64,000 bases of DNA from Siphonodentalium dalli (GCA_032622095.1 CP136064.1:6875512-6939511), one strand, 5' to 3'; counted from the stretch's first letter, positions 1 to 9,930 are shown. The notes: a model not told the origin generated them from the sequence alone. Made by a program: numbers and translations.

Positions 1-175
1 GATGTGTTCCAGTTCAATTTTGTTGTCGATAAGTGGCCGTTCCTCCGTGGCAGACTTCTTTTTAATGCGAGATTAGTACATAATTGTTTGGAAATTCATA
101 TCTTTTGATGTTTTCCAGAATGCATTGTTTAAGGACATATTATGACAACACTTTACCCAACAGTTATACCCTGTG

Positions 176-242
176 CCAATGCATTCTCTTATATATGCGA
201 GTCGACCATAGGTCGCCTCGCATATATAAGAGAATGCATTGG
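176..242. repeat. H hairpin module (67 bp)
   Basis: Self-complementary arms of about 26 bp start CCAATGCATTCTCTTATATA and end with the reverse complement. The centre is CGACC-ATA-GGTCG, which pairs again. The left flank CCCTGTG and right flank CTTAACA are conserved in most copies. The inverted partner is at 315-381. Same module as those at 1331, 5086, 9228, 15197, 15823, 30012 and onward. Confidence 0.9.
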
Positions 243-314
243 CTTAACACATTAAAAATTATAAAATCGTTAAAGAATGTAAGAAAAAATGGTAAAAAAA
301 AGATTTGTTTTAGG

Positions 315-381
315 CCAATGCATTCTCTTATATATGCGAGGTGACCTATGGTCGACTCGCATATATAAGAGAATGCATTGG
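315..381. repeat. H hairpin module, inverted partner
   Basis: Reverse-orientation H module preceded by TTTTAGG and followed by CACAGGG. With 176-242 it makes the H-H core of the TTAA composite element. One mismatch in the centre (GGTGACC instead of GGCGACC). Confidence 0.9.
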
Positions 382-535
382 CACAGGGCATAACTATAAC
401 CACCACAATGTGGTCAATGAGCCGGTTCCAATGATATCCATATTTGTATGGTTTTATTGAGACAGACCGAAGATAATTTAGGCTGTTGAAGCTTTATTTG
501 GCCGGTTTTGGCCGGTTTGTTGGGTAAATGGTTAA

Positions 536-868
536 ACTAATAAGTTAGTACTCAGGCGCTATGCCAACTGGTGGAATGTAGCATTCTACTAACATCGCCG
601 AAAATCTCAAGCAAATCGACCGTAACACTCCAAAGAAAAAATCGTCTGAACTACGCTCAATTGTAAATATTTACCTCTCGATTCGTGACGCAACTACCGA
701 TGATAAACTAACGAACGCGCGTTCATCGTCGAGAGTCGCTACATTTAATTAATGTATAACAATGATGGTGTGTCATGTCAATTTGCATTTGTAAAATATA
801 ACTACTGTTAGCAAGATTATTCTCCAGTTCTATTTGATCACCGACCGGAGGCACCACATCACTTTAAT
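536..868 (+). repeat. Dispersed repeat, copy A (inverted copy at 56421-56766)
   Basis: Starts directly after the TTAA of the MITE at 149-535. It matches the reverse complement of 56421-56766 over its length, including GGCGCTATG, AAAATCTCAAGCAAATCG, AATTGTAAATATTTAC and ATTTAATTAAT. No coding potential seen. Identity looks like roughly 70-80 percent, judged by eye. The family is unknown. Confidence 0.7.
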
Positions 869-1299
869 AATATCTTGTACGATATTGTTGTTAATTGCTG
901 AATTGTACAAAATATCTTCATTCAATGAAGGTATACACAAATGTAAATGTTAAGCATAACTGTAAATTTGTGAAACATCTGTGATATGCATTTTAAAATT
1001 TCTGCTCGCTATTTATCTCCCATTCCTCACGCAGAGACACATTGCTTCACGAGAACTAAACATCGCAAAATTAAAAACGCAATTGGGGAACTGTCTTAAT
1101 ACGCATGGAATTAATATAAGTAGATACATGCAGTGAGATCATATCAATAAAATACTACGTGCATGATATGTGAGTGAATGAGGGATTGCCACGGTCAAAC
1201 ACAATTCTGGACGATCGATCGTGCAATTATATGTATCGCAGAGAATACAATGTAACAAAACGTAATGAGCAGAGGTCAACCTTGGTGAAACGCAATGGG
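869..1299. other. No gene or clear element seen
   Basis: AT-rich sequence with only short, overlapping open frames, some of which run into the adjacent MITE. No splice-bounded exon, RNA gene or repeat recognised. Confidence 0.5.
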
Positions 1300-1330
1300 T
1301 TAACCCTTTACCCAACAGAACCACCCTGTG

Positions 1331-1397
1331 CCAATGCATTCTCTTATATATGCGAGTCGACCATAGGTCGCCTCGCATATATAAGAGAATGCATTGG
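1331..1397. repeat. H hairpin module
   Basis: Same 67-bp foldback as at 176-242; both arms start at CCAATGCATTCTC and its complement. It lies inside the TTAA element at 1300-1684. Confidence 0.9.
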
Positions 1398-1463
1398 ATT
1401 AACACATTAAAAATTATAAAATTGTTAAAGAATGTAAGGAAAAATGGTAAAAAGTGTTTTAGG

Positions 1464-1530
1464 CCAATGCATTCTCTTATATATGCGAGGCGACCTATGG
1501 TCGACTCGCATATATAAGAGAATGCATTGG
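1464..1530. repeat. H hairpin module, inverted partner
   Basis: Second foldback of the H-H pair, followed by CACAGGGCATAACTGTAACC as in copy 1 of the composite. Confidence 0.9.
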
Positions 1531-1684
1531 CACAGGGCATAACTGTAACCATCACAATGTGGTCAATGAGCCGGTTCCAATGATATCCATATTTGTATGT
1601 TTTTATTGAGACAGACCCAAGATAATTTAGGCTGTTGCAGCTTTATTTGGCCGTTTTTGGCCGGTTTGTTGGGTAAAGGGTTAA

Positions 1685-2559
1685 TTGGTCCAGTCAACTC
1701 ATTGCGCGGAAACTCAGTCGGCAACATGGCTTGCTATGGCACAGAATTATGACGACCAATTGTCACCAAACTCCACCATAATAAATTGTCACACCTACTA
1801 TGTTGTAAAATATAGAGATCCGGGGGGGGGGGGCTGGGAACACCACAGAATACAAGGGTAAACCTGTCTTCGGTAACATGGACAAAGGTGATCATTATCT
1901 AGGTACACATTCCGAAGCGCCACTTGGACAATTCCATAGTCAGTAAAATTAAAAACAGGAGCATAATAGAGGTATGCCTGGTGTTTTGAAATTTGGAAAA
2001 TATAGGTATACATATGACAGAGTATGCGTACCATGCAGTATCGTAGAATCACGCACTATCATAAATGAACTAGTTATACGTAGAGTATTAAAATATTCTT
2101 AAGTTTCATGATTGTCCCATACCGGTAGTTTCAGTAAAACATGGGAGCGTGGTACATAGTTCGGTGTTACAAATTTAGAAATTAGGAACGTAAGCATAGG
2201 CCGCGAGTTTTCGAAAGGGTTAATTTTGAAATTTATAGTTATGTACATGAGTAAGCAGTTGTGGAATGTAAGTGTAGGTGCTAAATTTCACTGGAATCGT
2301 CGTCAGTTATGTACCTGGTGATGGAGTGTTTAAACAACAGACCACCGCTTTTCGACACTTTTTTTTACATCGCTACTGTTGTACATGTTATTAGAATCAA
2401 TTAATTACACAAACATAATGCTAACCGCTATGATATATAAAACTATGGCATAAAATTTCCCAAAACGAGTTATTTATCAACATGTTGTTCAACGAAATAT
2501 GGCCGTAGTATCACTGGCATATCACGAAATTTGGTCATCCATCTTCATCCGCAATTTTG
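1685..2559. other. No gene seen; short G run
   Basis: Contains a homopolymer G run at about 1822-1832. No exon or repeat family is recognised, and the open frames are short and unsupported. Confidence 0.4.
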
Positions 2560-3690
2560 TCCAAGAAAATAGATTTGACGACTCATTTCTGGGCCACAAA
2601 TAATTTTACATTTCGAGTAATAACAAATTTCAAAAAACGATATCTGATCACTCTGAGCTTTGATGGGTGGGTTCCTCGATTCGAATCAAATATTTTTCAC
2701 CCCAGAAACGAAAGAAATAGTAATTTGGGATAATAACAATTATATACATAAAACTCCTGTAATCTGGGTTGTGATCGTACTATATAGTGTTATATACGTT
2801 TCAAGCTGGAATAAAATATGCATATTTATGCCCAACTACATGGAATTGAACCCTCTATTTCTAATTATAATTAGCTAGATATAATTGTGTCCTCAAAACT
2901 TATGTCATTTTGATGGCACGGCTCGTTATACTCAACTTATACCTGAGTAAATCTAACTGAGCATATATAGGCCTGTATGTGGTCATCCCAACCGAAAGTA
3001 CTTTATCATCCTCCAACCTACCCTAGACCTGTGTATGAATGTGTTCGTCAGACCCCACCCCTATTGGGGGAACTCTTAGCAGTGGGAGGAAGGAATGCCA
3101 TCGAACACACATATAGAGCCGCTCGACCTTAAAAAAAACGCTGCGATTAATCGCACGCGCGTGTGCAATGAGAATAGACCTGTAAAGCGGACACGATTTT
3201 TGCTCACACGAACTAATACCGTTTTATTTCTGTGTGCATGTCTATATCAACCCGTTTACACTAGTCTGCGTGTAGATCTGTGTACATTTCTATAGCAATG
3301 TAAATGCACCCTTAGTCAGAAACTGCTTAACAAAGGTCTCGCACGTGCGTTGAAAATAGAAAATGGAAAATAAATTGGCAAAATGGCAGCATAGATTACT
3401 AATACCTCTGAGGAGTGTTGTGATAAAATCGCAGATTGTGTACAATGTGCGACCAGGCATATCATTTTTTTTTATCGAGTGTAATGCATACTCTGATCTC
3501 AGGGCAAGACTATTTAGATATAACAAGAAAATAAGGGTGAATTTTTAAGAATGGGCGATAGTGAAAAATTTCAAACGATTATGAGAAATGATGATGCAAA
3601 GATTATATATACCATATATATGCAACATGATCCGGTTGTTCTTTCTCAGAAGTGGATCTTTGAAAGTTTATTGATTATTATTATATAGAG
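2560..3690 (+). repeat. Local duplicated segment, copy 1
   Basis: 2560-2740 (TTTGTCCAAGA, AATAATTTTACATTTCGAG, CTCTGAGCTTTGATGGGT) matches 4650-4810. 3312-3470 (CAAAGGTCTCGCACGTGCG, GGCAAAATGGCAGCAT, GCGACCAGGCA) matches 4845-4945 plus 5155-5185. The block is therefore paralogous to 4640-5290. Copy 1 has about 570 bp (2740-3310) that copy 2 lacks, while copy 2 carries an M-H element that copy 1 lacks. The end near 2640-2735 is one arm of the TTAA MITE family seen at 10009. Confidence 0.7.
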
Positions 3691-3692
3691 AG

Positions 3693-3843
3693 TAATCAAT
3701 TGGTTTCGATGATTACGTGACATAATTCACGAGGGGAGCCGGGCCTGGTAAAAACCAGAGTGAGCGGAGCGAACGAGGGTTTTACCAATAGGACCGGCTA
3801 CCCGAGTGAATTATGTCACGTAATCATCGAAACCAGTTGATTA
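3693..3843. repeat. Foldback hairpin (151 bp) heading an unclassified element
   Basis: Arms at 3693-3742 and 3794-3843 (TAATCAATTGGTTTCGATGA and complement; both contain ATTACGTGACATAATTCAC) pair with few mismatches. The loop holds a second short pairing, GGTAAAAACC with GGTTTTACC. It is followed by TATTACACACTT (3851-3862), which is inverted at 4582-4593. The same plan, hairpin plus body bounded by TTATTACA-like ends, recurs at 11641. Confidence 0.75.
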
Positions 3844-3850
3844 TTCTGTT

Positions 3851-4593
3851 TATTACACACTTTCAACCACTAAAAGTTGCTAATTCTAAAGAGAAGATGT
3901 GACAAAATAAGCCCAGAACAGCTGATTATCCCATTTTGAACCCCAACGTACAGTTGCGCGTGCAGTTACGCGGATGGACACATAATTTAAATAATTGTGA
4001 CGTAACCATTGACCTCACTGTTTTGATTCACTTTGGTGCGATTCATTTTTTAAAGTTTCGTAAATTACAGGACATTTTCTGTCAAAATTGTGTTTATTCT
4101 GACCGAACAAGCATGGCACTTGGAACGGGATATTGTGAAGATTCTGGTGGTGTGTGTAAATAATGTTGGTTCATACAGGAAATGTTTGGAAATCGTGCTA
4201 AAAGTAGAAAACTAAGCTTCGAATTGACGATAGTTTAATCATCGACGTAAACAAACACTCGAAGAGCAACAACCTGTGGAAATTCAGCTCGGAACTGGTT
4301 AAATTTATTGTTCACATGGAATTTTCTATAGTTCATTTGACTAGAATATGACATCATCCGGATCATCACAGGTAAGATTCGTCTTCATTTTACCGGTTTA
4401 TTGACTGCTTCTCCTTCATCGTTGGCAGTTCGTTTCTGTTCAAGTGCAACCATGTTTGACCCGTAGAAAGTGAAAATAGTTCCGGCGTAGGGGCGGAACT
4501 GCCAGATCTCACCGGTGACGTAATTCACAGGTGTGAAATTATCACTTTTAATTCTCCAAGAAATCCCTATAAATCACGGCTAAGTGTGTAATA
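3851..4593. mobile_element. Body of hairpin-headed element, short inverted ends
   Basis: TATTACACACTT (3851-3862) and AAGTGTGTAATA (4582-4593) are exact inverted repeats of 12 bp. The block sits between the two halves of the local duplication (ending near 3690 and resuming near 4640), which fits an insertion. A 75-codon open frame at 3936-4163 has no recognisable domain. Confidence 0.45.
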
Positions 4594-4639
4594 CATTATA
4601 GTGATAAACATGAGAAGTTATTGGTTATTTTGTCCAAGA

Positions 4640-5290
4640 CAATCAATTTGACGACTTGTTTATGGGCGACAAATAATTTTACATTTCGAGAAATAATATT
4701 TTTCAAAAATCCTGATCACTCTGAGCTTTTATAGATGGGTTCCTCGACTGGAATGACATATGTTTCACCACCGAAGCCAAATAAATAATGATTTGGGAGC
4801 GTTAATTCGGATTGTCCTCGATTAGCAGGAAATTGCTGAACAAAGGTCACTCACGTGCGATTAAAATATAAAATGGAAAATCAATCGGCAAAATGGCAGC
4901 ATATATTACTAATACCTCTCGGAAGAGTTGTGATAAACATTTCCCTGCAGGGAGCCCCACACATATATAGAAGCATATAGAAGAGTGTCGTCTGCTCGTG
5001 TTTGTATGGGGCTCTGTATGGGTGAAATTATAAAATTGTTAAAGAATACAAGAAAAAATTATTAAAATTGTACAAAATTGTTAGGCCAATGCATTCTCTT
5101 ATATAAGCGAGGCGACCTATGGTCGACTCGCATATATTAGAGAATGCATTGGCACAGGGTACAATCGTACGACCAGGCACGTGTTGAAACTCAATATCAT
5201 TTTTTCTTTCTCAGAAGGGGGTCTTTTGGTGTTTAGTATATTATAGAGATAAACCTGATAAGTTATTGGTGGTCGTTGAATGACGATGCA
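4640..5290 (+). repeat. Local duplicated segment, copy 2
   Basis: Paralogue of 2560-3690 (shared blocks described there). It is interrupted by an M-H half element at about 4941-5158 at a place where copy 1 reads through (3419-3446), so copy 1 approximates the empty site. Confidence 0.65.
4941..5158. mobile_element. M-H half element
   Basis: Begins CCCTGCAGGGAGCCCCACAC (M module), continues through AGAGTGTCGTCTGCTCGTG and GGGGCTCTGTATGGGTG, and ends in an H hairpin at 5086-5152 followed by CACAGGG. The left H module is missing. Ends compared with the paralogous site near 3430 suggest insertion with loss of about 14 bp of target, or an older rearrangement. Confidence 0.75.
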
Positions 5291-5885
5291 TTGCATCAAA
5301 CAGTTAATTGAACACAATTTATGTTCGTTTGTATTTACATGTTTTAAGTTTTAATTCATTATGTAACTTGCAAATGCCTATATATCTGGTGTTATGCAAT
5401 AAATATTTTATTACATTCTATTCTACCTTATACCGAAATTTGTCCGATTATTCTTATCATAGCCAAACCCTGATAAGAAATTCATAGATTAACTTAATAC
5501 TATATTGTTCCGTTTTGTGCGGATTGGGAAATGTCACAGAATAATACGTGCACAAATGTGTCAAGATTATAGACATGGTGGCCTGAGAATTATTCACCTG
5601 AAATTATTCCTATATTCAATGAAGATAACCTGGGTCCGTAGATGTATTACTAGCAATGCATGCTGGACATATTTAGTACCACCATAGTTAACGATCGATA
5701 CCCTATTCCCAACATAAGGTTCAACATATGTAAAGAATTGTGAAAGAAAAGTGAAAATACCCGTTTTGGCAGGACGTTTCTGCGGCCTGTCTACAATTTA
5801 GAAGTGATAGAACATGAATCAATAAAACTCATTTCACAAACAATTTTGAATGATAACGTATGAGAAATTAATGAGGCAGCGATGG

Positions 5886-6007
5886 ACATCAATGAGTGGA
5901 AACTAAATGGAATAACAGTAAGGATCTATACACAGAGAATAACGAAATATACCATAGATTCGCTCAATGATACATTCAATCTAACCACTAATTTCCTGAC
6001 CGTGGAC
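5886..6007 (+). repeat. 122-bp exact direct repeat, left copy
   Basis: Identical base for base to 6511-6632. It encodes the INEWKLNGITV...TNFLTVD part of the retrotransposon relic. The two copies bracket the TIR-bounded TTCGG repeat. Identity implies a recent event or gene conversion. Confidence 0.95.
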
Positions 6008-6101
6008 GGAATAAATACACAGTTTCTCGGTTTGTCCCGTCGCCTTATTTGTTGCATTGAAAGTATCCAATGCCCAATAATTCCTGAAAACTTCGCCTTA
6101 A

Positions 6102-6507
6102 GCCCCGGTTCCATATCCCCGATTTTCCACCCAAAATTCGGCATCGATTCGGGACGTTCGGCAGCAATTGAATACCAATTCGGTATTTATTCGGCATCAA
6201 TTCGGTACCAGTTCGGCATTGATTCGGGATATTCGGCAACAAGTCGGTAGTAATCTGGGCAATTCGGCAGCTACTCGCCCGAAATTTCGGTATCAGTTCG
6301 GGATAATTCTTTATCATTCGGAAGAAATTCGGAAGCATTCTGGAATACTCGGCAATGTTCGGGACGATTAAATTTTGTCATCAGTTCGGCGGCTTTTGGA
6401 ATAAAACTCGTCCAGAATTCTCTCGAATGCTGCCGATTTGGTCTGGTCCCGAATTGGTGCCGAATATACTAATTCGGGACAGAAAATCGGGAATATGGAA
6501 CCGGGGC
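6102..6507. mobile_element. TIR-bounded TTCGG minisatellite element
   Basis: Terminal inverted repeats of about 25 bp: GCCCCGGTTCCATATCCCCG at 6102 and its complement, with one mismatch, ending at 6507. Between them is a degenerate run of TTCGG-containing units (ATTCGGTA, ATTCGGCA, ATTCGGGA and similar). No coding sequence. It resembles in plan the TIR-bounded 22-bp array at 58002-59708. Confidence 0.7.
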
Positions 6508-6510
6508 ATT

Positions 6511-6632
6511 ACATCAATGAGTGGAAACTAAATGGAATAACAGTAAGGATCTATACACAGAGAATAACGAAATATACCATAGATTCGCTCAATGATACAT
6601 TCAATCTAACCACTAATTTCCTGACCGTGGAC
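6511..6632 (+). repeat. 122-bp exact direct repeat, right copy
   Basis: Exact duplicate of 5886-6007. It continues directly into the downstream retrotransposon coding relic (SETKNVGRIF onward). Confidence 0.95.
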
Positions 6633-7105
6633 TGGTCAGAAACAAAAAACGTCGGAAGAATTTTTTTATGACAAACTTCTTGTCTTCAAAAGAGAGAACA
6701 TCCAAAAATATATAATTTGGTGGGAAAGAGAATATAACAAATCCCTTCCATACCTCGTATACTCTCTTGTCCTTTCAAATTGTTAACAGAGATTAAATTT
6801 CGAATTCTTGAAACAAACAGCCTCCTACATAAAATTAAAATAATAGAAAGTGGGACTTTGCAAAAGGTGTAATATATATAGCCGGAGAATCGACTAGGCA
6901 TATATTTGAAGACTGTCCGCATGTAAAAGCACTCATCAACCACATGAAAACAAGTGTCACCCGCTTGTGGGAGACGACCTCGTTCTCCCATCAAACACAA
7001 ACAGTCAAAACGAAACTAAAATACGTATTTGCTATTAACATTACTGAATTACTGCTTATGCAAACCCAAGTTCAATCCAGATTTGAAACACACCAACTTA
7101 GCTTC

Positions 7106-7760
7106 GGGTGTTAACCAAATAAGTCGAATAAAACCACCTCACATGCACAAAATACCACAATATGTACCCCATAACGTCACTCTCGTATGATCGTCTGAAC
7201 CGGAGTGTATACATTAATTGGTCGCCTGATCACGAGCACAAGGTATGATAATACAGAATCTTGATATACATGTATTATATAAGTTGGATGCATGAGCACG
7301 CATCGAGCTACTAAGGCCAAACAAATATATTCCTGTGTTTCTGGTGACATGCAAGAAAAAAAAATAGGGGCAGGGGATAGCTTTTCGTTTTATTTTATTT
7401 TTTCATTTTATTTTCAACTTTGCTCAAAATAGACATGAATACACCCCAGACTGCTTATCCTTGTTTTAATGGATTATAAAATAATATAACTAAGTACATA
7501 ATATTAGAATATAGTGTAATTTATTGTTTTATTGATAAAACATGAAAAAATATGTTTGATTCAGCTATGACGTAATTGACGTGTGGTATAATTTCCGGTT
7601 TAACAGTCATGCGATGTGTCCGTTTACATGGAAAATAAAATGGGATGCGTACTAATTTTTCAAAATCAATAAAATGAAAACGGTCGGGGCGCGGGCATAG
7701 GGGCGGGCTGATCACCAGAAACACAGGTCTTTTTTATTTTGGCCTAATACATTTTAATCC
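7106..7760. other. Upstream intergenic DNA, nothing recognised
   Basis: AT-rich, with an A run near 7356. The minus-strand open frame at 7521-7724 has no recognisable motif. Confidence 0.4.
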
Positions 7761-7774
7761 GATTTAGCACGAGG

Positions 7775-7808
7775 GTATAAGGTAGCTCACACCAAGGCAC
7801 ACCGTATC
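7775..7808 (+). promoter_or_regulatory. Possible TATA box and start region of the saposin-like gene
   Basis: GTATAAG at 7775-7781 lies about 50 bp upstream of the ATG at 7830, with TATCATTG at about 7805-7812 as a possible initiator roughly 28 bp downstream. Position and spacing fit a core promoter; nothing else supports it. Confidence 0.35.
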
Positions 7809-7829
7809 ATTGAAGTTGGATGAAGCAGA

Positions 7830-9930
7830 ATGTTTGCGCTGTTCATATTTGCGCTGATAGGGTATATTCACACAGCCGAGTCATTCGTGGAAACTACAAT
7901 CAACACAAAACTGTCGACTCAGCACCAGGTATGTATTATGGGTAACCAATAAGTGGTAAGTGGGTGTCTGACCAGGTAACACATCATGTAGGTTTAGCGA
8001 AAATCACACCTAGCATCCCGGGATGACAGTAAAAAGTTAAAATGAAATGCTGGCTGACGGCCTGAAGGCTTTTTGATATGTCAAATTAGGATAACTTGAA
8101 AGAAAAATTGCCTGAAACCAATTATTCATATACATTTAATCACAAAGTGAAGTTGGTACCAAATTTATGAATAACAAGAGCAAGAAGAGGGAATCTGCAG
8201 AGCATATGAAAATAGGGGGGGGGGTAAAATAAGGGAGCAGTGACCCAATTTTGTGCAGAAACCTGATTCCTGGTTCACTTGTTATAAATTTAGGATGGAG
8301 AGCAGTGGCCCCGGGGCGGTTTTACTAAATTTGGAAAATAATTTAGAACGTACGCGCCAAAATATCTCAGTTAATCAAATCCAAAAGTTAAAATTTATAT
8401 TTTATAAATGAGATTATCAAAGAAGGAAGAGAGAAACAAGCCAATAAGATCTTCATCAGTTGCAAGTTGCTAACCCGTGCCATACTAAACGTATTCTGCT
8501 TAGGCCTCACATTCTCTGGAAAGATTATCAATTTAATCATTGTGTTAGTTTCTTTAGAAAGTTTCTTTTTCTTTTTTAATTTAGCTTCTCTATATCCCCA
8601 ATTGGCAGATGAAACAATGCATAATCGAGGAGCCCAATGGGTGCACATCACCATCTTTACCATCTGGGAACTTAAATCAGTGTTTAGGTCTCAACATAGC
8701 AGATGAGGCCATGCATAATGAGGTCCCCAGAGGGTGAATTTAGTGATGTTAGTGGCGCAAAATCATGTAAAAAGTAAAAACTTTTCGACCTTTACTTGCA
8801 GGACCAGGTATGTTTTGGCTGTAACGTCTTATTCGAGTCCTTTTCTAACAACGTCACTGATGCCTCGATTCAAGAATATGTCGCCAAGATTGCTCAAACT
8901 CTCAGCGTCGGGGAACGTCTATCGCGACTCGAAATACTTTTAATAGAAGGAACGATACCCGACGTAGCCAAGTCAATCCAAGATTTTCTCGAGCCGAATC
9001 ATGCTTGTTCGAATTTGGGAATGTGCCAAGCTGTACCAATCGTCAACGAACACACACTCAGAACATGTGGGGTTTGCATCGAAAGCGTCTTGAATTCCCT
9101 ACAGTATGTTCAGGAGAATGCAGAAATCATGGCGCCACTAATAGATGAGTACGTACGACGGTCGGTTCATTACAAGGTGAGCCACTACTTGTATAAGAAT
9201 ATATATATTATAGAGTAATACCCTGTGCCAATGCATTCTCTTATATATGCGAGTCGACCATAGGTCGCCTCGCATATATAAGAGAATGCATTGGCCTAAC
9301 AAATTTTATATTATTTTTATAACTGCTAAAAAATGTAAAAAAAAATGAACATATCGTGATTTTATACAATCTAATTACCCGTATGGAGCCTCTCACATAC
9401 ATGAGCAGACGACACTCAGCTATACAAGCTGCCACCTGTATGGGGCTCCCTACAGGGTGTTTTATCATTTTGTTTTCATTTTTTAGCCTCACACAGACAA
9501 TCCGACTTACCCAACCTTAGTGGCTAAAATTCTTCCGGACATTCTGACTCGTGTGTGGCGGGCAGATGATCCACAAGAAAATTGCCTTTCAGTAGACATA
9601 TGCCTGGAAACAACAAAAAAGGACAACGAAGAAAGTCAGATTAACGCAGACGACAAACAGACGCATAACAACGGTATTATGAAGAAGGAAACTTCCGGTC
9701 GTAACATCAATCTTGATTGGCTGTTGAGACCAAATATATTTATAGATGTTTGCTCAAGTTGTCGAGTGGCGATAGAACTAATTCAAATTCCAATTATTGT
9801 TGTGCTTTCTACACCGTGTTTATTAGCGCCTAATGCAATGGCCTGCTTCAATTCTGTTTTGAGCTTTTATTTTCCAAATTTCGGTCCGTTCTTTGTCAGT
9901 ATTTGTCCTGGCCTGGGTCTGTGTGATTGA
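7830..9930 (+). CDS. Secreted three-module saposin-like protein, 3 exons
   Basis: Exons 7830-7928, 8802-9176 and 9487-9930 join in phase 0 to give 305 residues. Donors are CAG|GTATGT and AAG|GTGAGC; acceptors are TTACTTGCAG and TTTTTTAG. Residues 1-17 (MFALFIFALIGYIHTAE) look like a signal peptide. Three saposin-B-like cysteine frames follow. Module 1 has C37-x2-C40 and C102-x5-C108. Module 2 has C122-x2-C125 and C191-x5-C197. Module 3 has C247-x2-C250, C269, C278 and C298-x5-C304, the complete six-cysteine set. Modules 1 and 2 lack the usual central cysteine pair. Saposin-fold proteins bind or perturb lipids in lysosomes or outside the cell; the specific role here is unknown. Intron 2 splits module 2 and holds an H-M half element. 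The ATG is chosen because it opens the signal peptide. The exon model is read by eye, without transcript data. Confidence 0.8.
7955..8130 (+). repeat. Dispersed repeat in intron 1 (second copy at 60545-60735)
   Basis: Shares GGTAAGTGGGTNTCTGACC, AGCGAAAATCACA, ATGANAGTAA, GCTGACGG and GTCAAATTAGG with 60545-60735 in the same orientation and order. The family is unknown and no open frame is seen. Confidence 0.7.
8570..8760. repeat. Decayed piece of the GAGGTCCCCAGAGGG foldback family
   Basis: Two related passages, GGCAGATGAAACAATGCATAAT and AGCAGATGAGGCCATGCATAAT, followed by GAGGTCCCCAGAGGGTGAAT and TTTAGTGATG. These match one arm of the foldback element at 21629-21881. It lies in intron 1 upstream of the exon 2 acceptor. 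Confidence 0.5.
9221..9460. mobile_element. H-M half element inside intron 2 of the saposin-like gene
   Basis: CCCTGTG followed by an H hairpin at 9228-9294, AT-rich spacer, then a diverged M module (GGAGCCTCTCACATACATGA to GGGGCTCCCTACAGGG) ending near 9456. Only about 30 bp separate it from the intron 2 acceptor at 9485-9486, so most of this 310-bp intron is transposon-derived. Confidence 0.8.

Larger units (their letters stand above)
149..535. mobile_element. TTAA-type composite MITE, copy 1, with two H hairpins
   Basis: The ends are CACTTTACCCAACA at 149-162 and TGTTGGGTAAATGG at 518-531, an inverted pair with few mismatches, followed by TTAA at 532-535. TTAA targets and CCCT-like ends are typical of piggyBac-group elements, so a non-autonomous piggyBac-like element is inferred; there is no transposase. 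Inside lie two 67-bp hairpins (176-242 and 315-381) in inverted orientation. The right 140 bp match copy 2 at 1537-1684 closely. The left target site is degraded. Confidence 0.75.
1300..1684. mobile_element. TTAA-type composite MITE, copy 2, intact ends
   Basis: Perfect 14-bp terminal inverted repeats, CCCTTTACCCAACA at 1304-1317 and TGTTGGGTAAAGGG at 1667-1680, are flanked on both sides by TTAA (1300-1303 and 1681-1684). This is the expected target duplication for piggyBac-group transposition. It carries the same H-H core (1331-1397 and 1464-1530) as copy 1, so the composite itself was mobile or duplicated. No transposase is encoded. Confidence 0.85.
5505..7105 (+). pseudogene. Non-LTR retrotransposon ORF2 3' part, broken
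   Basis: Frames on the plus strand read CQDYRHGGLRIIHLKLFL then MKITWVRRC (5555-5680), a pattern typical of the region after the reverse transcriptase thumb in L1/Tx1/Nimb-like ORF2 proteins. Next come INEWKLNGITV and NLTTNFLTVDG (5886-6010), then IFYDKLLVFKREN-like and WWEREYN (about 6655-6735). Last, near 6790-7110, come TNSLLHKIKII, a CKRC pair and GESTRHIFEDCPHVKALI, which resembles the C-terminal zf-RVT cysteine-histidine motif. Several frameshifts and stops separate these pieces, and a repeat element with a 122-bp duplication interrupts them. The function in an intact copy would be target-primed reverse transcription; this copy is dead. Assignment rests on remembered family patterns; the clade is uncertain. 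Confidence 0.7.

Noticed and set aside
164..406. Short frames containing CANAFSYICESTIGRLAYIRECIGL or QCILLYMRG
   Set aside because: These peptides recur wherever an H hairpin lies, on both strands, and are by-products of the palindrome.
5886..6632. 122-bp direct repeats as LTRs of a small retroelement
   Set aside because: The repeats carry retrotransposon ORF2 coding sequence, lack TG...CA ends and have no primer-binding or polypurine tract. A duplication around an insertion fits better.
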